64,000 nt of DNA from Ichthyophis bannanicus (taxonomy: Eukaryota; Chordata; Amphibia; Gymnophiona; Ichthyophiidae), in NCBI GenBank assembly GCA_033557465.1, contig CM066033.1:910496808-910560807 (forward strand). Reading direction: 5' to 3'. The notes under the pieces are model-generated. The model saw only the letters and a program-made list of their open reading frames with translations. It was not told the DNA's origin and did no database searches. Every line of letters begins with the position of its first letter. The first letter of the stretch is position 1. A program made the translations under genes and the position numbers. Of the stretch, positions 10,201-20,929 are shown piece by piece.

Positions 10201-10935
10201 ATGGAACACAAAGTGTGCCCGTTATGTTTGTTATACAAATTTGAAAATGGGTGCTATTCTGTGTATCTCATAGGGGTGTTTTGGCTCCTGTGAAAAAATG
10301 TTTTGTGTGTATTCCAAATTGTTTTTCTCATAGGATGAATGTAAGGAGCAGAATTAAGGAGGGGTGGAAGTCTGAAAAGTATCTGTGACAATGAGGACTA
10401 CATTGTTGAGATTTGTCTTTAGATGTCTAAGCAGGAAGACTATGGCAGACAGGAAGGTGAAACACCTGTGCATCAGGCCCCTTCTCTAACTGCTTTTGTA
10501 TCCTGATGCTCCTCACTCTCTTTTCTACTACTTATATGTATCTTACCACACTCTAGTCCCCATTTTCACTATGTGTTTTGTCTTGATTAGATTTGACTGT
10601 ATGTTCAGAGCTGCATAAGCCTTGAAGTGCTATACAAATGATTAGTAATAGTAGTCTCCACCTTCACTCAAACTGAAGAACTGGTATGCAGCCCTGGAAG
10701 TGAAAGCGTTGGAGCTGACACTCATGAAACCCAAAGCTGCAGGATCAGGAATTGTTGTGCACAGGAGGCAAAGGAGCATGGAAATATTTATCTGCTGACC
10801 AGACACAATGCCCCCTGGGTGCCAAGATCTGAGACATTACAGAGAATTTGCTAAGACTCATCCATCCTTTTTTTTTTTATAACTTTGTTTATTTATAAAC
10901 ACGTGGAATACAAAAATACCAAGTGGTTATTATAC
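10201..10935. other. Unassigned intergenic stretch
   Basis: I see no gene here. Around 10590-10650 a sequence ending GCTATACAAATGATTAGTAA resembles the 3' tail of L2- or MIR-type repeats. The rest is unidentified. Confidence 0.5.
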
Positions 10936-11039
10936 CCAGTTGTCAGCATGGTATCCATTTGTCACCCATTCCATACTATTTGATAGAATATATATTGTAT
11001 GTAAGTGTCAACTGGTATCCTCTTCCTGCCCCAAACCTA

Positions 11040-12620
11040 TTAAGCAACTAATTGGTTCTGGAAGAGAGGGTGAACTAGATGGGTCCATACGTGGTCATCT
11101 CAGTCTGCCTAATGGAGAAGAAAGGCCGAGCCAGAAAAGCCTGAATTCTGGAGGTAAATGCATGGCTGAGGAGATGGTATTAATGAAAGCATTTCAGCTT
11201 CCTGGACCATGAGATGATACTTCAAAGGTTACTGTACAGACACAGCATCCACCTGTTGAAGGAGGGATGAAGCATCTTGCGAAACAGACTGGTTGACCTA
11301 CTGAAGAGGATTTAAATGAGGATTGTTGGGGAAGGATGGAAAAAGCCTTTGAATTAAAAAAACAACATTTTAACAATTATATAGAAATAGGTAAAAAAAG
11401 AAACAGCTGGAAAGCTATGTTTACTATTGCCAATAGTATTCTAGAGAAAGTCCCAGATCCAAAGGCAGCCATGAAAGATGTCAACTTTGATTTAGTTGCA
11501 GCATGGAGAGATGGTAGACTGAGAACCACGAATGGTATATAGTTCTATTGTCAGAACTTCATTCAAAAAGATATTTACTGTTTTACCCAATTTTCTTTAA
11601 GGAAGGTTGTTTTTGCACATTTATCCTGACCAAATGTTATCCTGATGTTACTGGAAAGGCATTTCACTACTATGAGATACTGTGCTAACTGGAGGTGTAT
11701 AGCTTCAAATGATCTCTATATGCAATATTGTCTTTTTTTTCAGGTTCCACATTCAAGGGAGCTGTAGGCACCTGTGCCAGTATAAACCAATATTTGGGGC
11801 TTTTTACTATTGCACTTCAATCAGTTGGTCTGTACTCTAGTCAGGAAGGACAGGGTAAAAAGAAAGCACCACTCCTCCTCCCTACCTATAAAAATATTAA
11901 AGCAACAACTGCATGGCTTACAGAAGGCGGCACTTGGGTTAATCTGGAAGAAGGAGTGAAACATTATTTACTTGCTCATGAACATTTTTTATGCACCCTG
12001 ATTATGGAATGCATTACCCAATGACCTCATGGCTATTGATCACATTTTTGTATTTCGTAGATAAATATTAAGTGCTCATCTTTTTTAGGAAAACACTTAC
12101 AATCACTTAGCATTAGCTCTATTTGTCATGCATTCTTAAATTTATTGTGTACATTTCCTGTAACTCCCTTTGATTTTGATAACTTTGATAATAAGATGTA
12201 TTATAAATTGTATAAATAAATAAATACTGGTGTAATGTACAGACCTTTTATGCAGGCATAAGAAAGGGAGAGAAAGTTTACTGAAAACATTCACAAAATT
12301 GCTATGAAAAGGGAAGTGCATTGCCAGGTGATTTCAAGTTTGCTGGATGTTGACTGGGACATTGTAGCTGAGGTGTTTGGTAAGGGAAGCCACATGGGTA
12401 GAGTAATATTAAATGTGGTGCTTACAAATGGGAAGAATGTTCTGATGCCATAGTGGCTGATCATGAGGGATCCAGTGATGATTGAGTGATGCAGGTCAGT
12501 ATGAAAGCACAGTTGTTAACGTTTCATTCAAAGGCAAGGGTCCTAGTCTTCAGGAAACCTAACTGTGTTAACATGAGACAAACTGATGGAGACATTTACT
12601 AAACGTAAAGATCTACGGCA
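11040..12620 (+). pseudogene. Old degenerate CR1 LINE copy (5' half)
   Basis: Colinear similarity to the better CR1 at 49595-52855 is visible in several blocks: the ORF1 end (11140-11320 against 49775-49940), the ORF2 start (11380-11520 against 49990-50115), GAAGGACAGGG at about 11845, and the endonuclease-to-linker part (12310-12570 against 50405-50730). There, GATTTCAAG...GATGTTGACTGG corresponds to the DFN...DVDW catalytic region. Many frameshifts and stops are present. A separate LINE-tail-like AT-rich piece seems to interrupt it at about 12040-12240. Confidence 0.75.
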
Positions 12621-12924
12621 AGTAGTGTTTGTGTATTCAGGCTAGAGTGGACTTAATAAGTTAATGTGAGTGAGCTTAGGCAGTCAAGCAAAGGATACAG
12701 AGCTTGTTTCTCAGCTCTGGTCATTTGCAAAGCCTTCCAGTCTACATTATGATGACGGCTAAATTGTGCCCTGCTTGAAGCAGCTGTCTATTTGTATGTT
12801 ATGTTAACATATACAACAAATTTGTCTCAGCAACAACTGTGCCTTAGAAACTGCGTCAAGACCATTCATTGAGAAATAGCAAGTAATGATTTATGGTGAC
12901 TCAGTTTAGAAAACACATATATAT

Positions 12925-13390
12925 CAGAGACTACAGCCCCTAATGATGTGAATCACCAACCATGATGAAACAAGGCCAGTACCATATTAAAGCCCACATC
13001 GACACCCATACACCCTTAGACCCTCACCAGCATGGTTTCCGTCCATATCATAGTGTCGATACACTACTAACAACCCATTTTGACACACTTATCAGAGGTA
13101 CTGCAAACGCCAAACAGGGTTTCATCATGATTTTCCTGGACATATCCACCACATTTGATTCCATAAACCTCCTCTCACTAATAACCAGAATACATGAAAT
13201 CAGTCTCACTGGAATAACTTTGGAATGGTTCAAATCGTACCTCATGGATTGGGAGCAAGAAGTCTGAGTGGGCACCAATTATCAAATAACTTCAAACAAT
13301 GAAAAGGCATACCATAGCGCTCAGAACTTTCTGCCCTTCTCTCCAACATTTACATTCAACTTATATATACAATACTAAGAAAATGTATGT
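12925..13390 (+). pseudogene. L2-type LINE reverse transcriptase fragment
   Basis: The frame at 12962-13267 carries HQHGFRPYHSVDTLL, IMIFLDISTTFDS and LEWFKSYL. These match the same RT blocks of the minus-strand LINE at 22201-28618 (NQHGFRPNHGVETLL, MIFIDISSAFDTVDH). The fragment degenerates into frameshifted RT after 13270. Confidence 0.85.
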
Positions 13391-13691
13391 TTTCATATCG
13401 TCCCTCCACTTCAGTCCCTCACCTCTAGGTTGTGCACCTCTTCTAGCAGCATGGAGACTGGGCATGTCAGAACTGTGACACCACTGTAGATATCCTGCTG
13501 GCACCTCCCACCAGCTCCCAGTGTGTCCAGTCTCTATGCAGCTGGAGGTAGTGAGCCTAGGTGCTGGGCTCACTAGAGGAGCAGATAATGAGCTTTAGGC
13601 AGCTTAGCTAGGGTTTTTGGTTTTTCTTTTCTCCCTATAACATTTTTTCTTTTGATTTGTAGCTTTAAAGCTCATTAAAGCTTGTTAGAGT

Positions 13692-13918
13692 GGAGGAGTA
13701 GCCTAGTGGTTAGAGCAACTGCCTCATACCCAGAAGATCAAGGGTTCAATTTCCACTGGCACTCCTTGTGACCTTGGGCAAGTCACTTTACCCTCCATTG
13801 CCTCGGAAGAAAAGGCTGGCAACCTACTTCCAGTGATACATTGCCAAGAAAACCCAGAGGTAGCTGGGTCGCTATGAGTCAACACTGACTTGATGGCACT
13901 TGAAAAAAAAAAAAAAAC
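13692..13918 (+). mobile_element. tRNA-derived SINE, copy 1
   Basis: The head has pol III boxes (TAGCCTAGTGGTTAGAGCAA and GGGTTCAATTTCC). A central block, CCTTGTGACCTTGGGCAAGT, is like that of CORE/Deu-type SINEs. The tail is AGTCAACACTGACTTGATGG, followed by an A-tract. It is 80% or more similar by eye to the copy at 38949-39166. No clean target duplication was seen. Confidence 0.88.
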
Positions 13919-14099
13919 TTCTTAAAAAAATAAATAAAAGCAAGGGCTGAGAGGGGATCGGAAGAGATTTAGAGGAGTCTCTTTTCTCCCTCCCGTTTAT
14001 TTCTGTTCCCTTTGCCTGCTCTCCCCTCCTTGTTGACACGGAGGGGAGTTCTTTAGCAGGCTTTTCATCTCTGTACTGGCTCAGTTTTCTGTGCTGTAG

Positions 14100-16565
14100 A
14101 TGTCCAGTCAGAAATTGTCGTTGGGCCTTGTTTCTCTGCTGCTGCTACCGGCTGACAGTCTTTCTCAGCTGTGTGGCTCACAGGAAGCCCGTTATTCTTA
14201 TCGGGGTGCAGAGAGGATCCGAAGGTCTCGGAGGAAGAGGTGAGTGTTTAAATCTTTGCTGCTAGTGTCCTGTCAGCGTTTTTGAGGCCTGCTGCCACGT
14301 GTGAAGCAGATTCTGTGGGTTAGCAGAGCTCAGGATCTTGGCAGGCCTTTTTCGCCACTGTTTTTTCTTCACAGTGCTCTTTCTCTTTGCTGACAGCTTT
14401 CTTTAATTAATCCTTGTAGTTTTCTACTTACTTGGAATTAATTTTGATTACTTTTAATTTTCAATGTTTTGGAGCTCTTAAAGGGCCAGTACAGAAAAGT
14501 AAAAAAAAAAAAAAAAAAAAGCAGATTCTGCACGTTTTTGTCTAGCTGCCCTTTTTGGTGGTCTGCGGGAGCTATTTCCTTTACTATCCAGTCTCTCGGC
14601 TCCCATAGCGCTAATGCCTACGTGGCCACAATGCCTAGTTTGTGGCACCCGTAGGGGCTCGGACGCGGGGGTGTGTTGTGGCTGCACATCTGAGGCGCTT
14701 ACTATGGAGCAAGAAATGCAGGATCGGTCTAAAGGCATGGCTCTGGTGGCGCAGGGTGCTGCCACGTCTGCCGAAGGGGAGTCTCTGCGGGAGTCTCCGT
14801 CTGCTCTTCCTACTTCAAATTTGGCTTTGCCCGGTATTTCCACCATTCCCATGGTGTCGGGGGCAGCTTTCGAGGGTTTCTCCCCAGATTTTGTGCTGCT
14901 GCTTCATTAGGCTTACTGCTTGCGGCATCAGGGGGTAGTCACGGGTGCCTCACTTCTTGGGACGGCAGAAAGTCAAGTGGCCACTGAAAAGCTTGGTGGT
15001 AGTGATGGGAGACCGGTTAAGAGGGCCCGGTCAGTGAAAGATCAGCCTCTTGGTTCGGACTGGCTGGATGCAGAGGACCTTGAGCTGGAGCCGGAAGCCA
15101 GGATGGAAGATTTAGAGAAAGGTGAGATTCAGGAACCTGAAGATCAAGCAAGGATTATCCGAGTCTTTCAAAGGGAGGAGCTAACAGCGCTCATTACGGA
15201 GTCCCTTCAGGCTCTCAACCTTTTGTCGGTGGTACCAGCGGAGGATGAGGGTTTGGAGGATCCTCTCATTCAGGCGGTACGAAAGTCCCAGGTGTGTTTT
15301 CCTGTTCACCGTGTGGTTAAGCAGATGATTCAGGATGAATGGGACGTGCCGGAGGCAGGCTTGCGTGGTGTAAGGTCCACGAATCGTCTCTATCCCTTTG
15401 CGGATCAAGAACGGGAAGTGTTTCGTTCTTCGCATATACAGTAGATGCGGCAGTTTCAGTGGTCACGAAGAAGACTACCATTCAAGTTGAAGACAGTGCG
15501 GCTTTGAAGGACGTATTGAAGCAAGCTTTTGAGATTAATGCTCTGAGACTAGAGTCAGGTTCTGCATATTTGGCCGATGTCCACTTTGATCTTATTAGAG
15601 ATTTGGTGAATAGCATGGCTTCCTTGGTAGCCTCACTCCGATATCTTTGCCTCAGGAACTGGGCGGCGGACAGTTCCTCCAAGTCTCATCTGAGCAAGCT
15701 TCCTTTTAAGGGGAAGCTGTTTGGAGAAGATCTTGATAAGCTGGTCAAGGATTTGGGAGATTCTAAAGGAGGTCGCTTGCCGGAGGATAAACCGAAGCAG
15801 GGCCGAGCCCCGTTACCTTCCCGTGGGCAACCGGGATTTCGAGTGTTTTCATACCTCCCATTTGTGAGGTTTTCAAAGAGGACGGTTTTCCTTCCGAGGA
15901 CAAAGTTTTAGAGGATTCCGGGGAGCGGGCAGAGGATTTGCTAGTCTCTCTTCCTCAGTTTTTTGGAAAGCGCAATGAAGCGAGGTGGACACAGGCAGGA
16001 ATTCAGCTGGTAGGGGGTCGACTTCGGGAGTTTCTTCCTGCCTGGGTCCAGATAACATCCGATCAGTGGGCGTTGGAAGTCATTCGCGAAGGTTATTCTC
16101 TCGAGTTTGCTCGTCCGGTGGTTGACTCTTTTGTCATGTCGCCGTATGGGGGGCGAGAAAGGATGATTGCGGTACAGGAGACTCTGGCTCATCTTTTGCA
16201 GCTGGGAGCAGAGGTTCCGGTTCCGCGACAGCACTACGGTATCGGTCAATACTCAATTTATTTTGTGGTGCCAAAGAAAGATGGGGTCTTCCGCCTGATT
16301 CTGGATCTCTAGGGGGTAAACCGCTGTTTGTGGGTACCTAATTTACGAATGGAGAACTTACATTCGGTTATAGTGCCGGTTCGTCAAGGAGAGTTCTTAA
16401 CGTCTCTCGATCTCACCGAAGCATATTTACACATTCCGATCAGGCCAGTTCAGAGGTTTCTAAGATTTGCGCTACCATGGGGGCATTTTCATTTTCAGGC
16501 ATTGCCCTTCGATCTGGCGATGGCTCCGTGCATCTTCACCAAGGTTATGGTGGTGGTGGCGGCGG
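14100..16565 (+). mobile_element. DIRS-like element B, truncated (gag and partial RT)
   Basis: Frames at 14614-15444 and 15339-15911 encode a gag-like protein with an acidic middle part and a region ending SLRYLCLRNWAADSSSKS. Frames at 15938-16312 and 16328-16550 encode the N-terminal part of a DIRS-type RT: YSIYFVVPKKDGVFRLILDL, then FLTSLDLTEAYLHIPI, then FALPWGHFHFQALPFDLAMAP. A stop at about 16310 and several frameshifts break it. The RT ends before the catalytic [FY]LDD block, where a minus-strand LINE fragment begins. No inverted terminal repeats were found. It is related to element C more than to E/F by wording of the RT and gag blocks. Confidence 0.85.
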
Positions 16566-17056
16566 CAGCTCTTTTAACCCCTTTATCATCTAATGGACCA
16601 ACTGACTTTCTCACAGGTTTTTTGCTACGAATGTACTTGAAAAGGTCTTTATTTCGCGTTTTTGTTTCCGCAGCAAGCTTCTTCTCAAATTCTCTCTTTG
16701 CCTGCTTTATCAATGCCTTGCATTTGACTTGCCAGTGCTTGTGCTGTTTCCAGGTTTCGTCGTTTGGCTCTTTTTTCCATTTCCTGAAAGTTGCTTTTTT
16801 GGCAACAACAGCCTCTCTGACCTCACCTTTAAACCATGCTGGCAGTTTTTTGGACTTACTTCCACTTTTCTTAAAGCGTGGAATACAGCTGGTCTGGGCT
16901 TCCAAGATAGTATTTTTCAACAACACCCAAGCTTGATGTACGTCTTTAACCTTTGCAACTGCTCCTTTTAGTTTTTTCTTAACTGTTTTCCTCATTTTAT
17001 CATAGTCTCCCTTTCGAAAGTTACTTGGCCCTGAGTGTCTATTAAATTTAAACTAC
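16566..17056 (-). pseudogene. LINE ORF2 fragment (endonuclease-RT linker)
   Basis: The minus-strand frame (16495-16995) encodes a lysine-rich linker: KKLPAWFKGEVREAVVAKK, FRKWKKEP, and KTRNKDLFKYIRSKKPVRKS. This is the region between endonuclease and RT in CR1/L2/Jockey-type ORF2. Similar wording occurs in the CR1 at 50860-51110 (RPLWFSKEVAEKVKKE, FFRYISEKRKGKS). It is truncated at both ends and adjoins DIRS element B. Confidence 0.82.
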
Positions 17057-17239
17057 AAGCTCTCTGCTGGGTATGAAATATAACCAGAAAGTTCTCCTCT
17101 AGGTTTTTAAATTCAAACTTTAATTGCTGCTACTAGGCCCTAACTGATCCAACAAAAAAAACAAAACAGTGGGTTCACAGATTAAGTAGCTTTAATACAA
17201 ATAATTCTTTTTAGAAAATTACCAGAAGTATATACTCAC

Positions 17240-17975
17240 AGTTGCAGATTTCTCTCCAGAAGAAACAGCCCCCCTTTCTAGTCCACTGGTTACCCACACC
17301 ACTCAGAGCAAAATTCAAAACTATCACTACTACATTCAAGATACATGACCAAGCTGCTACCTGCTACCAGGGAGATCTGGTAGGCATCAGCATAAAGATG
17401 GTACTGAAAGCCATGGGAAGAGATGAGTGCACCAAGGGACTGGGTATAGAGAGAGAAAAGAAGTAGGCAGGTAGCAGGCATTATTGAACAAGGCTCTCGA
17501 GCACAGAACAAGAAGGACAATCAACCAGAACCTCCTCATCATTCCTGTCCTACAGATAGAAAAAGGTTTAGACAACAAACCAGCAACAGAGTCTTCTCCC
17601 CTCCTCTCTCCACTCCCAGAACCCATTCAATCAGCCCAAACAATACAAGATCTAAGAAAAATGCTTAAAACACACCTCTTTACTGGAAACTAACATGGAG
17701 TACCACACTCCCCTCTCCTAACTTCCACCAGCAATCTTTCTCTAAATCTCACCACATATTAAATACAAGCTATACGTACGTACTGTATGCATTGTAAACA
17801 CAACCCTGCTGAATATATTTGCATTGTTATGTTTATCTCATTAATCCAAGTTATACCTACCATATGTTCTATGTAAAACAAATTTGCCAGAATTATGTTA
17901 ACACTATTATATGTAAACTGCTTTGACTGAAAAAAGTAGTATAGAAAATATGATAGATAGATAGATAAGGGCATT
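17240..17975 (+). mobile_element. L2-type LINE 3' end with inverted internal piece
   Basis: Plus-strand blocks [20 protein letters not shown] (17280-17340) and LRKMLKTHLFTGN (17650-17690) are the ORF2 C-terminus. A 3' UTR follows, ending in AAACTGCTTTGACTG and a GATA microsatellite at about 17955. Between them, 17372-17470 is in the opposite orientation: its minus strand encodes [20 protein letters not shown], which is the RT core of the LINE at 20930-22200. The piece is therefore a mosaic of opposite-strand LINE segments. Confidence 0.75.
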
Positions 17976-18128
17976 TGGGGCTCTAGGTGAATTGTCAAAC
18001 TTATGCCCCTCCTCAAAATTTTGATAATTGAACTCAACAATTGTGAGAGGAGTGGTGTTTTGATTATCATAACAATCCTGTAAAAATGTATAATTTGGCA
18101 TCATACTTTTTAAGTATTAAACTTTGCT

Positions 18129-19786
18129 GGGCGTTTCCAAGATGGCCGTGGCAGCTGTCAGTCTCGTGTGAGCACGTAGCATGGGAAAGAAGCGAAAGGG
18201 GAAGCCAGGGCCATTGCCCTCCCAGCTCTCTGGTACCTCTACGCCGATTACTAATTCAGTGGTGGGTCCTTTGGATTTGTTTCTTGTTCGCATGGTACGA
18301 GCTTCAGAAGGAGTGGGTGGTGTCAGCCGGCTGGCAGTCTCACCGGAGTTGGAGTGCCCAGCGTCTGCTTCGGCGTCTTCTTCGTCCCCCGCATTGAGCC
18401 CGGTGCTGAAATTGACCCGCAGCCAACCTCTGCCGGAAGGCTTCCTGCAGTTTGCTTCTCCTCCGTTGGTCGGGGGAGGGAGCTTCTTGAGAGGGCCAGG
18501 ACAGGCTGTGCTGGAGGAGCAAGAGACTGTGGTTCCTGGAGAGTCGTGCTCGATAAAAACTTCGGCGGTGTTTGGAGAGGTGTGTGCTGGAAAGGAGATC
18601 CTTGCTACGCGTGAAGAGAAGTCGTTGGCATCTATGGAGCCAAAGATATCTATAGCTGATTCAGAAGTGGTGTTTTCTTTACAGCGACCTCAGAATTTTA
18701 CGTTGGAGGCCATATGGAACGCAATTGTATCATTAGGAGAAATGCTTTTGCCTCAAGTGTCCTCTTTGGCTACTAAGATGAATACTTCCACTGGAGCAAT
18801 GCGTGAGTTGGAGGGAAAAGTTTCAGCGATGCAAACGGAGTGGGAAGATACATGCAACAAGGTTGTGAGTCTCGAGGAACATTTGGACATGTATAGAAAG
18901 AACTTTTTGTCATTTCAAGTAAAATTGGAGCATCTAGATAATGCTTCTCGAGCTAATAACTTGAGAATTATTAATTTCCCAAGGGTGCCTTCAATTACAG
19001 CTAGAGATATGTTTCAAAGATACTTAATGGAAACTTTAGGAGTATCTTCTGAGTTAATTCCTCCCCTGGTAAAAATTTATTATCTACCTAAAACGAAGCT
19101 TGCTCCGGTCCGGGGTGAGACAGGGAGTAACCAAACTCAGGAGGATATCCTGAATGTCACAGATTTGTTAGAAAATTCTGGGTATGAATCCCAGGTTCCC
19201 TCCACACTATTAATAACTTTTGCTTTGTTATCAGATAAGGAATGGTTGTTAAAATTGTTCTTTCAAAGTGGAAACTTTTATTTCGAGGTCTATCTGTACG
19301 TATTTATCCTGATTTAGCAAGAGATACACAGAAGCGGCGCAGAGAGTTTCTTCTGCTCCGGTCTGGGGTTTTACAGTTGGGAGAGCTCTTTTTTTTTTCT
19401 TAAGCACCCATGCAAGTGTTTGGTGAAATACCAGTCAGTTTCTTATATATTTTATGAGCCCTCCCAATTGCTGGCTTTCATAAATGCCAGACGGCTGGAG
19501 TCTTCTAATGATCCTCCTTAGGCTCATATGGTAGTAGTTCCGAATGATGACTGTCTGCCTGTTTCTTTTGTGTTGTGTTTATTGATTGTGATTAGGTATT
19601 CTCCCCCTTTATAGTGGGCTAGGGAGAGCTGGTATATAGTGCCTTAGGCAATGCTTATGATTATTACTTTGAAGAAATACTCTGGTTTTGTCTTGAGTAC
19701 TTTTCACTATGTATGCTCTGTTTCTGCAAGAATGGTTATATAAACTTTCTTGATTTATATGTAAAATTTCATAAATATATATAAAA
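18129..19786 (+). mobile_element. HAL1-like element: L1-type LINE with ORF1 but no ORF2
   Basis: A 17-bp direct repeat, AAGTATTAAACTTTGCT, flanks the element at 18112-18128 and 19787-19803. This defines precise ends and an ordinary LINE-type integration. The interior is a short 5' leader starting GGGCGTTTCCAAGATGGCC, one ORF1 (18181 to about 19515 with a frameshift), a roughly 270-bp 3' UTR and a short A-rich end. There is no room for endonuclease/RT, and nothing resembling it is present. ORF1-only L1 derivatives are known as HAL1 in mammals. Whether this is the same kind of lineage here is inference. Confidence 0.85.
18181..19515 (+). pseudogene. ORF1 protein of the HAL1-like element
   Basis: The 378-residue frame (18181-19317) starts MGKKRKGKPGPLPSQ. 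A coiled-coil-like part covers residues about 165-245. The RRM-like part follows (NNLRIINFPRVPS, then PPLVKIYYLPKTK), and then the start of the C-terminal domain (LLITFALLSDKEWLLKLF). After a frame change near 19285, the C-terminal domain continues as VRIYPDLARDTQKRRREFL and ends near 19515. This is the standard ORF1p order (coiled coil, RRM, CTD), which acts as an RNA-binding trimer. The start is supported by the position 52 bases inside the element's 5' end. Confidence 0.82.
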
Positions 19787-19891
19787 AAGTATTAAACTTT
19801 GCTTGTTATGTAGGTGCGTGTCCACTCTTCCTGTAGGTAAAAAATGTGCTGATGTCTCTTTTGAGTTTGTGTGTCTATCAGGATTGGTGCT

Positions 19892-19994
19892 ATGTATTTG
19901 TTTTGACAGCTTGTAGGCAGGTATGCAACCTGTTTTTTTTTCTATGTGCACATTCATTGTCTGTTTTTGTGATCTTAGCCATTTATCAAGTGAG
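19892..19994 (+). repeat. Unnamed interspersed repeat, copy 1
   Basis: TTTTGACAGCTTGTAGGCAG through ATTTATCAAGTGAGG is clearly similar to 42393-42502. Both share GACAGCTTGTA, TTTCTATGT, GTGATCTTA and CATTTATCAA in order. I cannot name it. Confidence 0.7.
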
Positions 19995-20178
19995 GGCCAC
20001 CCTGAATGAGCCTGATCTCAACAGCTAAGCAAGGTCAGCCTGGTTAGTACTTGGATGGGAGACCATCTTGGAATACCAACTGTTGTAGACTTACTGTGTG
20101 GCAAATCTACTTCTGGTCATACCTTATCAAGCAAACCCAGGAGCTGGGTCACTAGGAGTTAGTGCTGACTCTCTGGCA
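19995..20178 (+). mobile_element. 5S rRNA-derived SINE
   Basis: The head (19995-20091) follows 5S rRNA: GCCACCCTGAATGAGCC, AGCTAAGCAAGGTCAGCCTG (box A region), and GTACTTGGATGGGAGACC (intermediate element and box C), then GGAATACCAACTGTTGTAG. The 3' part (20108-20178: CTACTTCTGGTCATACCTT, AAACCCAGGAGCTGGGTC, AGTTAGTGCTGACTCTCTGG) is the same tail as in the tRNA-headed SINEs at 13692 and 38949. 5S-headed (SINE3-type) SINEs are transcribed from the internal 5S promoter. Confidence 0.92.
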
Positions 20179-20289
20179 CAGGTCACTTTGGCAGAGAAAC
20201 TTGGACTGCTGTTCAGCAGAAACTGCTGCCCTAAGCAACCACCTAATAGTTGGGCCAGCAGTGCAGACAAATCATGTTTTATTGTATGA

Positions 20290-20734
20290 ATAAATACAAA
20301 AAGTATTCATTATGGATATCCTGAAAACCAGACTGGGTGAACTGGGGGTGGGGGAGGGTCGGTTTAAAGCCTGGTCCTTGGGACTAGGACCTGGAATTAA
20401 ATGAATCCCTGGTCTAATACTGTAACCCTGAAGAGAGGCTACTGGAGTTTGAAGGTACCACAGGGTACAAAAAAGGATATTAGAGGGGTGCAGAATATGG
20501 AGGATAGGAAGAGAGTAAAGGCAGTGTGACCTGTAAGTGGATCACTCCCTTTCCCAATCCCCCTTTCTTCTCTCTTCATTTCATTTTCTTCTCCTTCCTT
20601 TGCTCATTGATTTCTCCTTAACCACCTGTGTGAGATTCCTTACCTCTAGTCTCTATCTGCCTCCGCCCTTCTCAGCACCAACCACTAAATCCATTTTCCT
20701 TCAGAAAGAACCAAATTAAATCTCAATCATATCA
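20290..20734. other. Unassigned stretch
   Basis: There is no coding or structural signal I can support. A pyrimidine-rich run spans 20550-20720. Confidence 0.4.
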
Positions 20735-20885
20735 CCTCTATCCTGCCTTTCCTCTAAGGTGTACATATTAAGATCCTTAAGTCTGTCCTCATATGCTTTA
20801 TAATGAAGATCACTAACCATTTTAGTAGCCACCCTCTGAACAGGCTGGAGTCAGTACAGAGGGTGGCTACTAAAATCGGGAGAAT
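20735..20885. mobile_element. Fold-back of two CR1 3'-end fragments
   Basis: Bases 20735-20837 are the minus-strand equivalent of CR1 bases around 52400-52505 (rc of ATTATAAAGCATATGAGGAC and neighbours). Immediately after, 20840-20880 is the plus-strand equivalent (GGCTGGAGTCAGTACAGAGG, then GTGGCTACTAAAAT). The two share about 20 bases of perfect inverted repeat (TTTTAGTAGCCACCCTCT and its complement) around a 19-base loop. Confidence 0.85.
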
Positions 20886-20929
20886 GGTAAGGAAACACAA
20901 AGGAGATCAGGTGAGTCAAGATTGGAAAG

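Noticed and set aside
18181..19317. A 378-residue frame as a host gene
   Set aside because: It lies within an element flanked by a 17-bp target duplication, and two further decayed copies occur in the window, so it is LINE ORF1.
19995..20091. A genuine 5S rRNA gene
   Set aside because: It has many changes from 5S rRNA, is fused to the SINE tail shared with tRNA-SINEs, and lacks a T-run terminator.
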